Positions 1 to 10,247 of a stretch of 15,859 nucleotides of DNA are shown here, piece by piece; the stretch's first letter is position 1, and the number at the start of each line of letters is the position of its first letter. A model generated the notes under the pieces. It was given only the letters and a program-made list of their open reading frames with translations, did no database searches and was not told where the DNA came from. This DNA is from Phoronis ovalis (lineage: Eukaryota; Phoronida; Phoronidae). The stretch lies in contig JAOXYB010025902.1 in assembly GCA_028565635.1 (NCBI GenBank), positions 1 to 15,859 on the forward strand, read 5' to 3'. Both the position numbers and the translations under genes were made by a program.

Positions 1-1489
1 ATAAAAGACTCCACACAGGTATGCCAGCCACAACAAAAATTGAAAAATTCCTTCCAGGGGACGAATTTTTACAAAAACCTACTCCATGAACTGGTCACTA
101 TCAAAATTAAAAAACAGTCCTTAAACTAAAATCAGAAATGTACTCCTTGATCAGAATAATTATAAGGAAATATTTAATATCTCCATGTTTAAAATTCTTT
201 TTATTGAAGGCAGTCGTTTTCTTTGCCATTGTGAGAAAATGTACTTGTTGATATGGAGAGTTAAACGCGAGTTATTAGATGGCCATACCAAATGGCAGCT
301 AGACCCTTACCCTGAACAAGGTAACATTTAAATGTAAAATGCAGCCCTTGAAACGGACGCTATGCCAAAATATACCCCTTGGCCGCCGCGGTTATACCCG
401 TCATGACTTTCCATTGAGTAACTCTCGGATATAATAGGAAGAAAAGAGTGGAATTCTATTGTAGGTTTTAATCTCAACTTAGAACCGAGATAATTGCATT
501 TTTGTACTTTCATAAATTATAAGCAGCTAAACATTATTAAAGAGAAAACGGATTTTATACGCCTATTATTACATTAATTGTTTTAAAATATAAATATACG
601 TTGTGTATCCCAGGCCGGGTGTGTATCAATTGCAAATATAGTAATTTGGTAATAGTTCCGACAGAACTAATCATATCAGCATATAAACTAACTGATTACT
701 TTAATTGCTAAATGTACTAACATAAATAAATATTTGATAGGGTCTTGGATATGTATCGTTCTTATATATCGTCAAATATCTTGCTATGGTTACTACAAGA
801 CGTTTATATCTAATATGTAAACAATGTTTAAACATAGCCAAGGTAATATACGGCTGTGACATTTCAATTCAAGCCTTACAACATGTATTTCTTACATCTT
901 AATAATCTTAATTGCTTATATTATGCGAAGAAAATGATACTTTGACTAACTTATGTTTTTTCAGGTGAGCAATTAAAACGCTTATAGATGAGAAACTAGC
1001 TCACCTAGGCATATTCAGCATACATTTTATAAATAGCAAACGACAATCCAGTAATTTGTTGATGTCTTTGTTATGAGGGTTCTTTTTTTGTTCCCATGTA
1101 AATGCTACTAAAACTTACATAAAAATACAAAATCTACAAATTTCAATTAACATAATTTACTCAATAGTGTAGTATGTACAATGAACCCTAAATAGTTGTT
1201 GGTCTTTGTCAAGAAGTGGAAAATAAGTTCGATCCTAATTATTGTTTAATTTCCTATAGGCAGAAAATTTCATTCACGAGTTGGTCAGTTTCTTAGCCAC
1301 ATCTTAATGTTTGATGCGTAAACATGAAAACCTATACATTGTGTATCTAGTTTGTTTGACAATCAACCGTTGCAATAAACTGCAATTCGATATCATTATT
1401 CGAGCCTATAATAGACGTGTAGACTGGAATGTTTCGAGTATTTTTCCTAAATTGGATAACTTCATGCTCTGTGGTGGGAAACCGCATGT
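1..1489. other. Non-coding AT-rich DNA, no gene seen
   Basis: All frames are broken by stops, and the longest open stretches are of chance length. The only compositional feature is a small GC-rich patch near 381-394 (around CCGCCGCGG). A CAG|GTGAGC donor-like sequence preceded by a T-run lies at about 957-970 and could be either an acceptor or a donor, with no partner exon recognisable. If 1504-1596 is a promoter, this stretch would be its 5' flank. Confidence 0.6.
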
Positions 1490-1503
1490 AAGAGCTAAAC
1501 ATT

Positions 1504-1596
1504 TATATAATGAGATCGCGGGAGTTGTTTTCACGAGACATCGTAGCCATCGATAGTTTCATTGATCCGTAGCTTCGCCACAAGTTAAAGGTGAGT
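1504..1596 (+). promoter_or_regulatory. Candidate core promoter and short non-coding first exon with strong 5' splice donor
   Basis: A TATATAA box at 1504-1510 is followed about 29 bases downstream by an initiator-like TTTTCACGAG (A at 1533). A near-perfect donor, TTAAAG|GTGAGTTA, has its GT at 1591. Bases 1490-1590 hold about seven CpG dinucleotides, unusual for this AT-rich window. An exon of about 58 nt (1533-1590) joined to 14134 would give a 5' UTR with TGA (1563-1565) in frame with the main ATG and no ATG between them, which supports ATG 14154 as start. The implied intron is about 12.5 kb. This is inference: other donor-like sequences occur (for example 6673), and no transcript evidence is available. 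Confidence 0.3.
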
Positions 1597-4570
1597 TATA
1601 AGGAAAAGTAATATATGTTATTTTTAAGTATTGCTCCTAAATTTTACACTGTCATTTTGGTGTAAAAAACTTTGTTCATGTATTTATTTCTGATATACAA
1701 AGCTCTCTTATGTTTCTCTGTTCAACAAATTTTCTCATCAAATTTGGAACGAAAAAGGTCGCATTACAAATCTGCATTGTTTGTGTATTCGATATAATCT
1801 TAGTGTATAATAACTATAATTGTGACGCTACCGCTTTTTAAATGATACAGAGTTAAAAAAATATTTTATTACCTACGCTCGTTCTAGCAGGTGTTCTTAC
1901 GGAAGAGGTACGTAACATAATTTTATTATACAGCACATTACACAAATTCATACAAGTATAAAAATTGTACTTTTAAGGAGCTGGGATCTGTGTCAAGCTC
2001 AAATGTGACGATCATTGTGCATGTCTCAAACAAACGATGCATAATGCATGTTCTGATTAAAATATGACGAGTTTTTATTAGATGACGCGTTCTGTTTAAC
2101 AAAACATCATGCTTAAATTTCAGTTTCATAAGAAATTATCTAAATTGGTTTCTTTAAGGGAATATCATATGTCTAGATGTGGCGTGAGTTAATTTCCTGA
2201 TATGATAAAGCAAAAACTCTGGTGCCGATAGGAGATGGATCAACTAGTGAACCTTAACAAAAAAGAGGCAGAGCTAAAAGAAAAATATTTCGGGTTTAGT
2301 TTGAAACGTCTTTTTATTGTTATAATCAAAATCTCTCAAATGCATAATACACGCATCAGTTAGCAAACTCGAACGTATGCATGTATAGTCCCAAAGAAAC
2401 TCTCGGGGGGAGGGGACCAGAATGATTGACATGTTGACCTTCCAAATGTGAGTACTGAAGTATGAAGTTTTTTTCTTTCGGTCTAAATATCAGTTTATCT
2501 TTTAGATGTCACCTAGGTATAAGCAAGACGAATCTTTGGAGGTTTAGAGGGATTATACGTACCTTGTTCAATAATTCAAGATCGATTATACCCTTGAGAT
2601 GCACTTGTTTTTTTTATATTTTCGTCAAGTTTTTACAACTTTCGTGATCGATGAATCCTAATTTTGATCTTTATTCCATTTCAAATGTAAAATGTGTACG
2701 CAAGGATAGTACCATAATTAAGGCTAAACGTATCACATAATCAGATTCACTTCATTGTACATAGGTTACCTAATTAAATATACTTGTTTTTCCAAAAGTC
2801 TGAATTTCGACATCGATCGTCCCTATTAATTGCCATCCTAGCCCTTTTCAGATAAAAACATAATTTAATATATATTGAAAAAAGATATGATGAAGATATT
2901 GCTTTTACTATCAAGGAAATCGTTATCATCTGTTTCAAATAATGTTGTCTCTCTAATTCACGTGTGTCATCTGAACAAATAACATTGTTTGTTTAAGTAA
3001 AGAACGGGAGCAGTTTAGTGTTTATAAAGCCTGCAAAAACAAATATTTGGACACATTTTTTATGTTTCTATAATGAATCATTCGCCATACCAACAATGCA
3101 TTTCATCATAATTGGTTAATACCTATATTTAAAACAATAACATTTCGGAGTTTAAAGAGTACAATTTCAAGTGAGTTGCAATTAGCGCCACCATCATAGC
3201 AGTGTTGACTTCTCTAGAAATATATTGAAAGGCTATATTTCAATGAATTCATCTGGTATTTATATATTGAAACAAAATTATTGAACTGATTTCAGAAAAA
3301 AACTCAGAACGTTTTTATTTAAAGAATTTGTGCTATCTTCAATCTACGAAAGGGAATATAGATACTATAGATGCTGCGGCTAATTATGCATATTCCTTTC
3401 GAAAATAAACCATAGTACACCCCTCAAGCGTCAAAGGTCCTGCACCGTTTTTAACCTCACACACAGTTGAAGAGCTGAAACAACACTCATCTGGTCACTG
3501 CATATTTGACTTAGTCTTGTTATCAAATACTATGGCGTTGATCCCATTGAAAAGGGTGCCGAGTTTCATGTTTGAATTTCACAAGGAATGTTGAAAACTA
3601 ATTTACTATCGGATGTAAGTGTATAAGTTAGAGTTAACATGTAATTCTGTTATAGAGCGAGGAAAACATTATCGAAACACGGTATGTAATCCACATATTT
3701 ACATGATTTTTTAAATTCTTTTTTAATTTTGTTTCTTCCGTGCTCACCTCTTGAAATATATTTGTTTGGAATAGCTGAAGAATTTTAATATCATGGTGAT
3801 CTTATTTACTTTTTGACACTGAACTACCTGCATGTCGGGGTTATTTAACATTCAATCCATTTTTAAATGTTTATAACGACGACACATGTCGCGATCATTT
3901 CAGTATTATCATGTGTTAAATGAACACAACGTTCTATGCATGAAATACTCTGCCTATTAGTCGAAATCAAGCCAGTTTTGTTTTAGGGAAAATTTTGTGG
4001 TGTCGATGACATCGCAAGGCTTTTTGTTTAGAATTAAATATGATTACGTGTGTTACCCAGCCCATGCTTCATGGCCTATTATGTAAAAATTGCGTGTTCA
4101 ACATGTCAGTTATTTGAATGACTTAAAAAAGCTTCGTAATGTAGTTCACCCTAATCACTTGGGTGTATTATTTGTTTGTAGTAACGACACAACAAACAAT
4201 ATAATATTGATATGTTTGTGTGCCTTATCAAAATGCAATGAATATGCAAAATATAACAGATGACATAGATGTGATTGCTCTAGACGTGTGTAAAATGTAT
4301 ATTTAATACAGATTCTTTGTCCATACCGTTTTTTTATTACCCGTCACTTGACAAAGTCATATGATGCTAGATCATCTAACGCCCACAGTGCACAAATATC
4401 ACATAATTATAATAATTTTATTATCAGACGGAATAATATTATGGACCGTGTTATATTTCAGAATAAACTGTACCCAGCCTACAAAAACATTTGCTATACC
4501 ATAGTTCATTTTTTATCTTTTGTTAAATGTTATCTAGACATCTTTTTCAAAGTTTGACTCCCACACGTAT
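1597..4570. other. Non-coding AT-rich DNA, probable intron or flank, no gene seen
   Basis: No reading frame shows a recognisable domain or protein-like composition. Sporadic GTGAGT hexamers (near 2188, 2448 and 3172) lack a G just before the junction or any exon-like neighbourhood. One small perfect inverted pair, ATTGAAA at 3224-3230 and TTTCAAT at 3238-3244, sits among AT-rich sequence and may be chance. Confidence 0.6.
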
Positions 4571-4651
4571 CTTGAGTCTTGACTTAGTAATAGCTGGGAC
4601 TAACATAACTAAATTATACTAGTTATATTAGTCCCAGGTAATAGACTCAAA
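4571..4651. repeat. Hairpin element: 18-bp inverted repeat flanked by 7-bp direct repeats
   Basis: The left arm CTGGGACTAACATAACTA (4594-4611) pairs with the right arm TAGTTATATTAGTCCCAG (4620-4637) at 17 of 18 positions, the exception being a G-T wobble, across an 8-nt loop. Immediately outside both arms is the same heptamer GTAATAG (4587-4593 and 4638-4644), as a target-site duplication would be. A further outer pair, TTGAGTC (4572-4578) and GACTCAA (4644-4650), is also perfect. The shape fits a very small foldback or MITE-type footprint. A structured RNA is the alternative, but the internal loop is too lopsided (15 versus 6 nt) for a typical microRNA precursor. Confidence 0.7.
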
Positions 4652-6044
4652 GTATTGTTACTGAATACACTGACTATTTAAAAAAGTCAATATAATTTGT
4701 GAGAAACTCCGAAGAAGCCTATAATTGCGCCATCGTATACAACTTCTCTTATTTCATTTCGGCTTATGTTATCTCTCAGATATTATATCAACCATTATTA
4801 TCAATGATAGAGTAACCAATAGTGTAATTATCAAACAGTAGGCGTCGGCTAATCAACGACTATTTGTTCACGTATATGGAACAAATGCATAATTTCTAAT
4901 CACTCTCCTCGTTTATCTTATCACACTGAACTGATTCACAGTACAAGCAGAATCTGATGACAGCTTTCATAATTCATTGTCATACATAGTGAATATTAGT
5001 ATATGAATAAGACATTTAGTACAAGAATATATTTTTAAATTTTACGTCTTTTACTAAAATGAGCAAACATATTGAATTGTAACATATTTCATTTGGTAGT
5101 CCATTTTTAACAGAATAATTTAATGCGTCTTTAAACACGTTTCCATACAAAATGTAGTCAAATAAATCATAGATTTTTTTTAAAGATTTTTATACACCTG
5201 ACCTATTACACCTGTTATACATATCCCAGCCATTTACTTAGTGTTTCTTATTTTGAATAAGTACAAACCAAAACAATATATAACAAAATATAATAATCTA
5301 ATTAATGGTAAACACAAAATTAATGCAATTAGTATAAGTTTTTTGTTATTGTGAATAAAGATAAACGTATATATTTTATAGAAAGCAAGGTTTTTTAGCT
5401 ATTACATGATGAAGATATGTGCAATCCTAGGATTCAATCGTTCGGACATTTCAGTAATGCTATAAATAATATACTATATTGGATTAATTTGTCAGCACAA
5501 TCTAGGATATATAACAGTTCAATATGAACTAACTAGTATGTTAAAGTGAAAATATAACTGTGAAAAACTGAAGATTCAAATAACAATCCCGGGATAACAA
5601 TTCACTGAACACGGTGCATGATGGGTGTTTGTTTATCGAAATCTCAATTACAGCTACTGCAAGTGGGTTACGTCGCCGTGGCTCATGTATTTGTCAAGGT
5701 TAACCACTACCGGTACTTGAAGCATCATAAAACCTGCGTAAAACAGTAAATGATATCATTGCAAAATAAACACATTGTTTCAATATTGAATCTTTTGTTT
5801 TAGATTGGACGATAAGCTGCTTAAATTGCATACATTAAAAGGGTGGGGCATTGCAACAAGGTATTTACATTCGCTTAGTTAAATTCAACGGTAAACATTC
5901 AAATCGATTTCTGAATATTATTTTCGGAGCGTAAATCATTAGTTGGCTGGGATTCAGTTATTTTAGTAAGATTGTTACTTATTTAACAAAAAACTCGCAC
6001 TTCATGTCATCATGAATATTTTAGAAAGTTAATGAGGCTTTAAT
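4652..6044. other. Non-coding AT-rich DNA with one less AT-rich stretch at about 5588-5720
   Basis: No coding potential is seen. Bases 5588-5720 are visibly richer in G+C than their surroundings. They hold a forkhead-type GTTTGTTTAT (5627-5636) and an orphan-nuclear-receptor-like TCAAGGTTA (5694-5702). These are short motif matches only; together with the composition they make the stretch a modest candidate for a cis-regulatory element. Confidence 0.5.
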
Positions 6045-6074
6045 CATAAACCCCTTCATAAACCCCATAAACCC
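6045..6074. repeat. Short imperfect tandem repeat of CATAAACCCC
   Basis: CATAAACCCC occurs at 6045-6054 and again at 6057-6066, overlapped by CATAAACCC at 6066-6074. With under three copies it is probably a replication-slippage product with no function. The unit does not match the TTAGGG-type animal telomere repeat. Confidence 0.7.
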
Positions 6075-6128
6075 GATTATCTGCACTATACAAGTTTACA
6101 GTCTAATAGCTATCCGGGTCCCAACTCG

Positions 6129-6152
6129 ATTGGTGGTCCGGGGAGTATAAAT
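6129..6152 (+). promoter_or_regulatory. CCAAT/TATA promoter-like cluster
   Basis: An inverted CCAAT box (ATTGGT, about 6130-6135) is followed by a GC-rich spacer and GAGTATAAATGCTG (TATA at about 6147-6152). A start would be expected near 6175-6180. The nearest reasonable downstream donor is GAATAG|GTAAGG with its GT at 6673, so this could be an alternative promoter of the RASSF9/10 gene. It could equally serve an unrecognised transcript or be chance. CCAAT to TATA spacing is shorter than usual. Confidence 0.25.
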
Positions 6153-6216
6153 GCTGTTTCCCTTTGTAAAAAATAGCATTGAATGGGTAAACATTTTCAT
6201 TATTTCAGAATTTATG

Positions 6217-6544
6217 TTAAAATTGTAGTTCTATCAACAGTATTTCCCCTAAAGTTGATGTAGCACAACTAGCTGGTATTGAGCGTGGAGCTGTACCAGA
6301 GATGAACAATACAGTTGTCAGTAAGCTATTATTATGTTCCTCAGTCATATTTGGCGTCGTCCCCGGAGACGTTTCACAATAGGATGCGTTGATTGGTGCG
6401 ATTAGAGTCATGCGTAATGTTAACACTGTCAATGATAGATATGATTTAATGTTATGTTTAAATTTTCTAACCGTCACGTCTCTTGGCAGGTTATTAATAA
6501 GAAAACAAGATACTGATCACCTACAACTTCGGCAGATTAGATAG
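6217..6544. other. Stretch open in one frame on each strand; unidentified, possibly a decayed or cryptic exon
   Basis: On the minus strand 6217-6477 is an uninterrupted 86-codon frame whose first 31 or so residues are basic then hydrophobic (a possible signal sequence, ending near PINAS), followed by a Ser/Thr-rich segment. On the plus strand a frame from 6221 to 6541 is broken only once (TAG at 6380-6382) and contains a hydrophobic run. I recognise no family in either. G+C is a little higher than the flanks. Chance, a small secreted peptide, or a pseudogene are all possible. Confidence 0.2.
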
Positions 6545-7998
6545 TTTGATTGATATTGAAAAGAATAGGAATGGTGTACACACAAAGAGATAATTGAAGA
6601 TTGAATAGACGAACTGATTTTTTGCAATCTATAAATACACTAATGCTTGACTGCTAACAAAGCAGGGAATAGGTAAGGATTTACATTATTATTTTTTAAT
6701 TTTTTTATTTAGATGTTTATTTTCGAAGTCTCTCAAAGCAGCGCGACATTTCTTTGCATTCATTCTATGTTACATTAATAAAAAGATAACAAGTTTAACA
6801 TTATTCGCTGCATGGCTAAATTCTTGGTATTACATACTTTCATTTTTCTGAGACTTTTAATAATATTTACTTTTTGTTACGCAACAATTTCGGGTAACAA
6901 AGTGCAGTACACTGGGATAGATTCAGTATAGCACAAAGAAAACAAGTCATTTAACATGATCAGCTCAATTAAACAATAACAGAAATAATAGCTGAGCAGT
7001 GTTATATTTTACGCTAGACTGAAAATTTTGAATCGTTTTTATATCGAACATGATCATTGTTATTAAACATACTTATGTTAGTCATATGGTTAATCATCTC
7101 CCATAGTTTATCCTGCAAGCATGCTATATATAACCCGTGTTTCGTGATGTTCCTTGGTACAAGAAATCAATCAGAGACTAATATAGTCTTTGTTTGTATT
7201 GTTAAAAATATGACGAAAATCGTCAAATTAAAGAGTATAGCTTGCATGCTGTGTGTAATGTCTCTTGCATTCCTGGGCTTTCATTTCATCCCAGGGATTT
7301 TAACATAACATGCGATCGTTTAAAATTGTACAATTTCGTTAGAAATATTATATTTGAAACTAAGTTGAAATAGCTGATCTGATGAAGTAGCGCGGTACAT
7401 TACTACATTGTCAATTGGTTAAAATGCGGTCATTGCTACAGATACATTATACCATCATATACCTAACCGTTTCCAAATACCAGTGCGTTTGCTCTGTGAA
7501 CTCATCACCAAACGCTAAAGTTCAAGGAAAGTAGAAATTATAATTAGTTCAGACGCAAATTCCGTATAAATACTATTTTAATTCAACTTTGTTTTAGTAA
7601 TGTAGCCTAGTTACGGTAGGAGATCAGGAGGAAATGTGTAACTTTGCATAGATGGTCTTCGGAAAATTGACTGACTCGAGAAAATGATAACAACAGGAAA
7701 CAGATATCCAAGATTTTAAATATATCAAAAATTATCTGCATTTAGTGTCATTTTGCATGACCCAGCGCGGCCGCTGAAGGAAGACATTTTATTGCCTATT
7801 TAACAAATTTTTCTCCATTGTTAGCAGACTGTTAGATAATAAAATACTACAATCAACGCCGTTGGATCCTGTTTACTAAATATTTTTATATTATCTATAC
7901 TCAGATGAGCCGACTTATCAATCTACTTTGACTACTAATTTAAGTGCACTATAATTTTAAATCCCTAATGAATTACTAGGAAAAAGTCTGCATACGAC
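6545..7998. other. Non-coding AT-rich DNA, no defensible gene
   Basis: An open stretch on the plus strand at 7075-7308 would encode a hydrophobic peptide of about 77 residues, but it has no recognisable family and no splice context that would make it an exon. A donor-like AATAG|GTAAGG lies at 6673. A NotI-type GCGGCCGC octamer at about 7767-7774 is an isolated GC-rich spot. Confidence 0.55.
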
Positions 7999-8012
7999 GT
8001 TACAGGTTACAG
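7999..8012. repeat. GTTACAG heptamer repeated twice in tandem
   Basis: Two exact copies lie back to back (7999-8005 and 8006-8012), with a partial third start (GTAGG) after them. It is a short slippage-type repeat with no inferred function. Confidence 0.75.
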
Positions 8013-10225
8013 GTAGGACTCCGTTGTACTGACCCCTAAACCAAATAAATCAAATATATACAGTCTATTTGCAAGTACAAGCCATATTATTGAATTAAAT
8101 GTTTTAAAAATGCACATGCTCTTGTAAAGTACAAGCGGGCATCTTGTAGATGTCTATGTTATCTTGCTTAAAATGTCTTTAAATTGGTTCCTTTTTGTCA
8201 CAAAGACCTGTCTTTTTGAAGTTTAAAGATTTGTTAAAATTACGGATTTTAAAAGATTTATTAGATTGATTTAATATTCTGAAAACATTTCGTTAAAAAC
8301 AGTTGAAGTTTCTAAGCGAAGAATTAATTTAACATTCAGTTTTTGTATGCATTGTTGATTTTTATTGATTGTCCTCTTAACCACAATTTTGAAAAATAAT
8401 TAAAAGAAACTAATGATACTTAATTTAATTTAAATTAGTGGTTTATCTCTAAACGTTTCCAATAATTTATGCAGACCCCTAGAAATACCACAATAAAATG
8501 AAGAATGTTGTTTTGCAAATATCGGTTATAAATTTATCTGTAAACAATTTTATTGCCAAAAATAATATTACTAAAGTTGATGATCTTCTACTAGTTTATA
8601 TAAGTTGACTGCTAACATTGACATATTTTTAAAGATGCGTTAGTGTACGTAAGTAACAACATTACACTTGAAAGAAGGTACACTTATTCGCACAGTAACG
8701 GTTGTATAAGTAGGTATATGAACTGAGGTTTTATTCAAGTTCTTAATGCTGGGAATGATGGTTAGTACGTGCGCGTTCAGTGTAACAGATCTATTCGTGT
8801 GAAGCAGAACCTTATCACAGTTATAACTGTATCTTATTTGATACAAAATGTAGTGTGAAAAGCAAAATGATTGGGCTAATCTGGCGTAGATAAACTGGAA
8901 TGAAAATAAAGATAAAATAGTGCTTGAACCATATATACTTCATAGCAGGATAGGTTTGACAGGCTTAGGCATAATTAGACCCATATCTTTTTTTCAAGTG
9001 TCTGATTACTATTGCTGTGCGTGTTATCAGCAAAAAGTTGGCACATTTTTCAAGGCCATTTCGTTGTACTTTTGATTACAGTACAAAGGGATTTAAAACG
9101 CCGGTTTTCTACGCAGTAATATTTTACAGCAATTGTTTATTTCGACAGTTCTGCACTTTGACTATCTCATACTTATACAATTTAAAAATATGGACGACTG
9201 AATGACCTCCCTGCTAAAAATTGGAACTCAAACATTCCAAATATATTGACACACAAATGTATGCCCGTTTATACATAGTATGGGGATAGGTTGAATACCT
9301 TAATTAAGTTTTTGCCAGTTTTTGGTTATCGATCTGTTTTTTCTCAGTTGATCTGTAAATCACCTGCCTATCAGGTAAAAACAATGCATGTGGACGCGGG
9401 ATCGTCAGCATCACTGAGGCAGTTTTATATAATTACCCTATACTTTAATATGTATTAGTCTAGTTCAAAGTGATTTCTAGTTTTCTATAGGGGAAGTGTT
9501 TTCATGTGTTAATACATTACAATTAGCATTTATAGATAATTTATAATTGTTCATGCTAAGCTTATATATCTTATGTAATATATTTGATTTTTACTGACAT
9601 GGAGAACAGTTTTATGTATTCATCAGGATACAAAAGACGGCAAGTAGAAATGGACTTGAATTGCTTGGTACGTAGCCAGAGATTAGCTAACTCAATAAAA
9701 ATATTATTTTATTTATTAGTGAAATTGGGTTTAATGAAATGTTCATAAAATAATACAGTGGTTTACGAAACGTGTGTTATACATAAATATATACACATGT
9801 TTGTATAATCAGCACAAATTATTACCGTTATTAGGATCCCTGTATACATGTATGCTTAATTTATCTTCAATTAAATTAATTAAAGCGATTTTATATTACA
9901 TTACCTAATGTAAACTCACAGTAATCTAGCAAGTATGTGTGTACGAAATATATTACCATAAATAAACGAGCTTCGTCAAGCAATAATGCTTGGACAAAAT
10001 TAACTGTTTTTATCTTTTAACGTCCATTTAGTAGTGTGTATAAACTCTAGAGCGAAAGTTAATAATAGTTAGGGTAATATTTAATAATATTTCCAGATTT
10101 CATCCCATTAGCTTAACTTTGTACAAGCGAAATAAATATAGTGATAAGCAGCAATAGCAGAATAACTTAAGGTAATGCTTGAAGCGAAGTTTTCACGTGC
10201 AACGTATAATTAAATTATTAACACA
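8013..10225. other. Non-coding AT-rich DNA, no gene seen
   Basis: No coding or RNA gene is visible. Minor symmetrical sequences are CTTGTAAAGTACAAG at 8121-8135 (6-bp arms, 3-nt centre), the ACCTG/CAGGT pair near 9362-9376, and TTACATTACCTAATGTAA at 9896-9913 (8-bp arms, 2-nt centre). Any of these could bind a dimeric factor, but all are short enough to occur by chance. Confidence 0.55.
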
Positions 10226-10247
10226 TAATGAGCAAATAATGAGCAAA
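10226..10247. repeat. Tandem duplication of an 11-bp unit, TAATGAGCAAA
   Basis: Two exact adjacent copies lie at 10226-10236 and 10237-10247. This is a recent slippage duplication and useful only as a potential length polymorphism. Confidence 0.85.

Noticed and set aside
1311-1556. An 81-codon plus-strand frame ending just before the donor at 1591, considered as a coding first exon
   Set aside because: It opens on a non-ATG codon, stops before the donor, and the peptide matches nothing I know; a non-coding leader fits better.
4571-4651. The hairpin considered as a microRNA precursor
   Set aside because: The lower and upper stems are separated by a very asymmetric internal loop (15 versus 6 nt), I recognise no known animal microRNA seed, and the flanking direct repeats fit a mobile-element footprint better.
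6045-6074. CATAAACCCC repeats considered as an interstitial telomere-like tract
   Set aside because: The unit is not the TTAGGG/CCCTAA type and there are fewer than three copies.
6230-6490. A faint resemblance of the interrupted plus-strand frame to a small two-helix membrane protein such as the V-ATPase assembly factor VMA21
   Set aside because: Only general hydrophobic spacing matches; no diagnostic residues line up and a stop interrupts the frame.
7057-7308. A hydrophobic plus-strand frame of about 83 codons that could be taken for a membrane peptide or receptor fragment
   Set aside because: It opens on TTG, with the first ATG at 7075, has no recognisable family motif, and AT-rich DNA readily yields hydrophobic frames. 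No splice context supports an exon.
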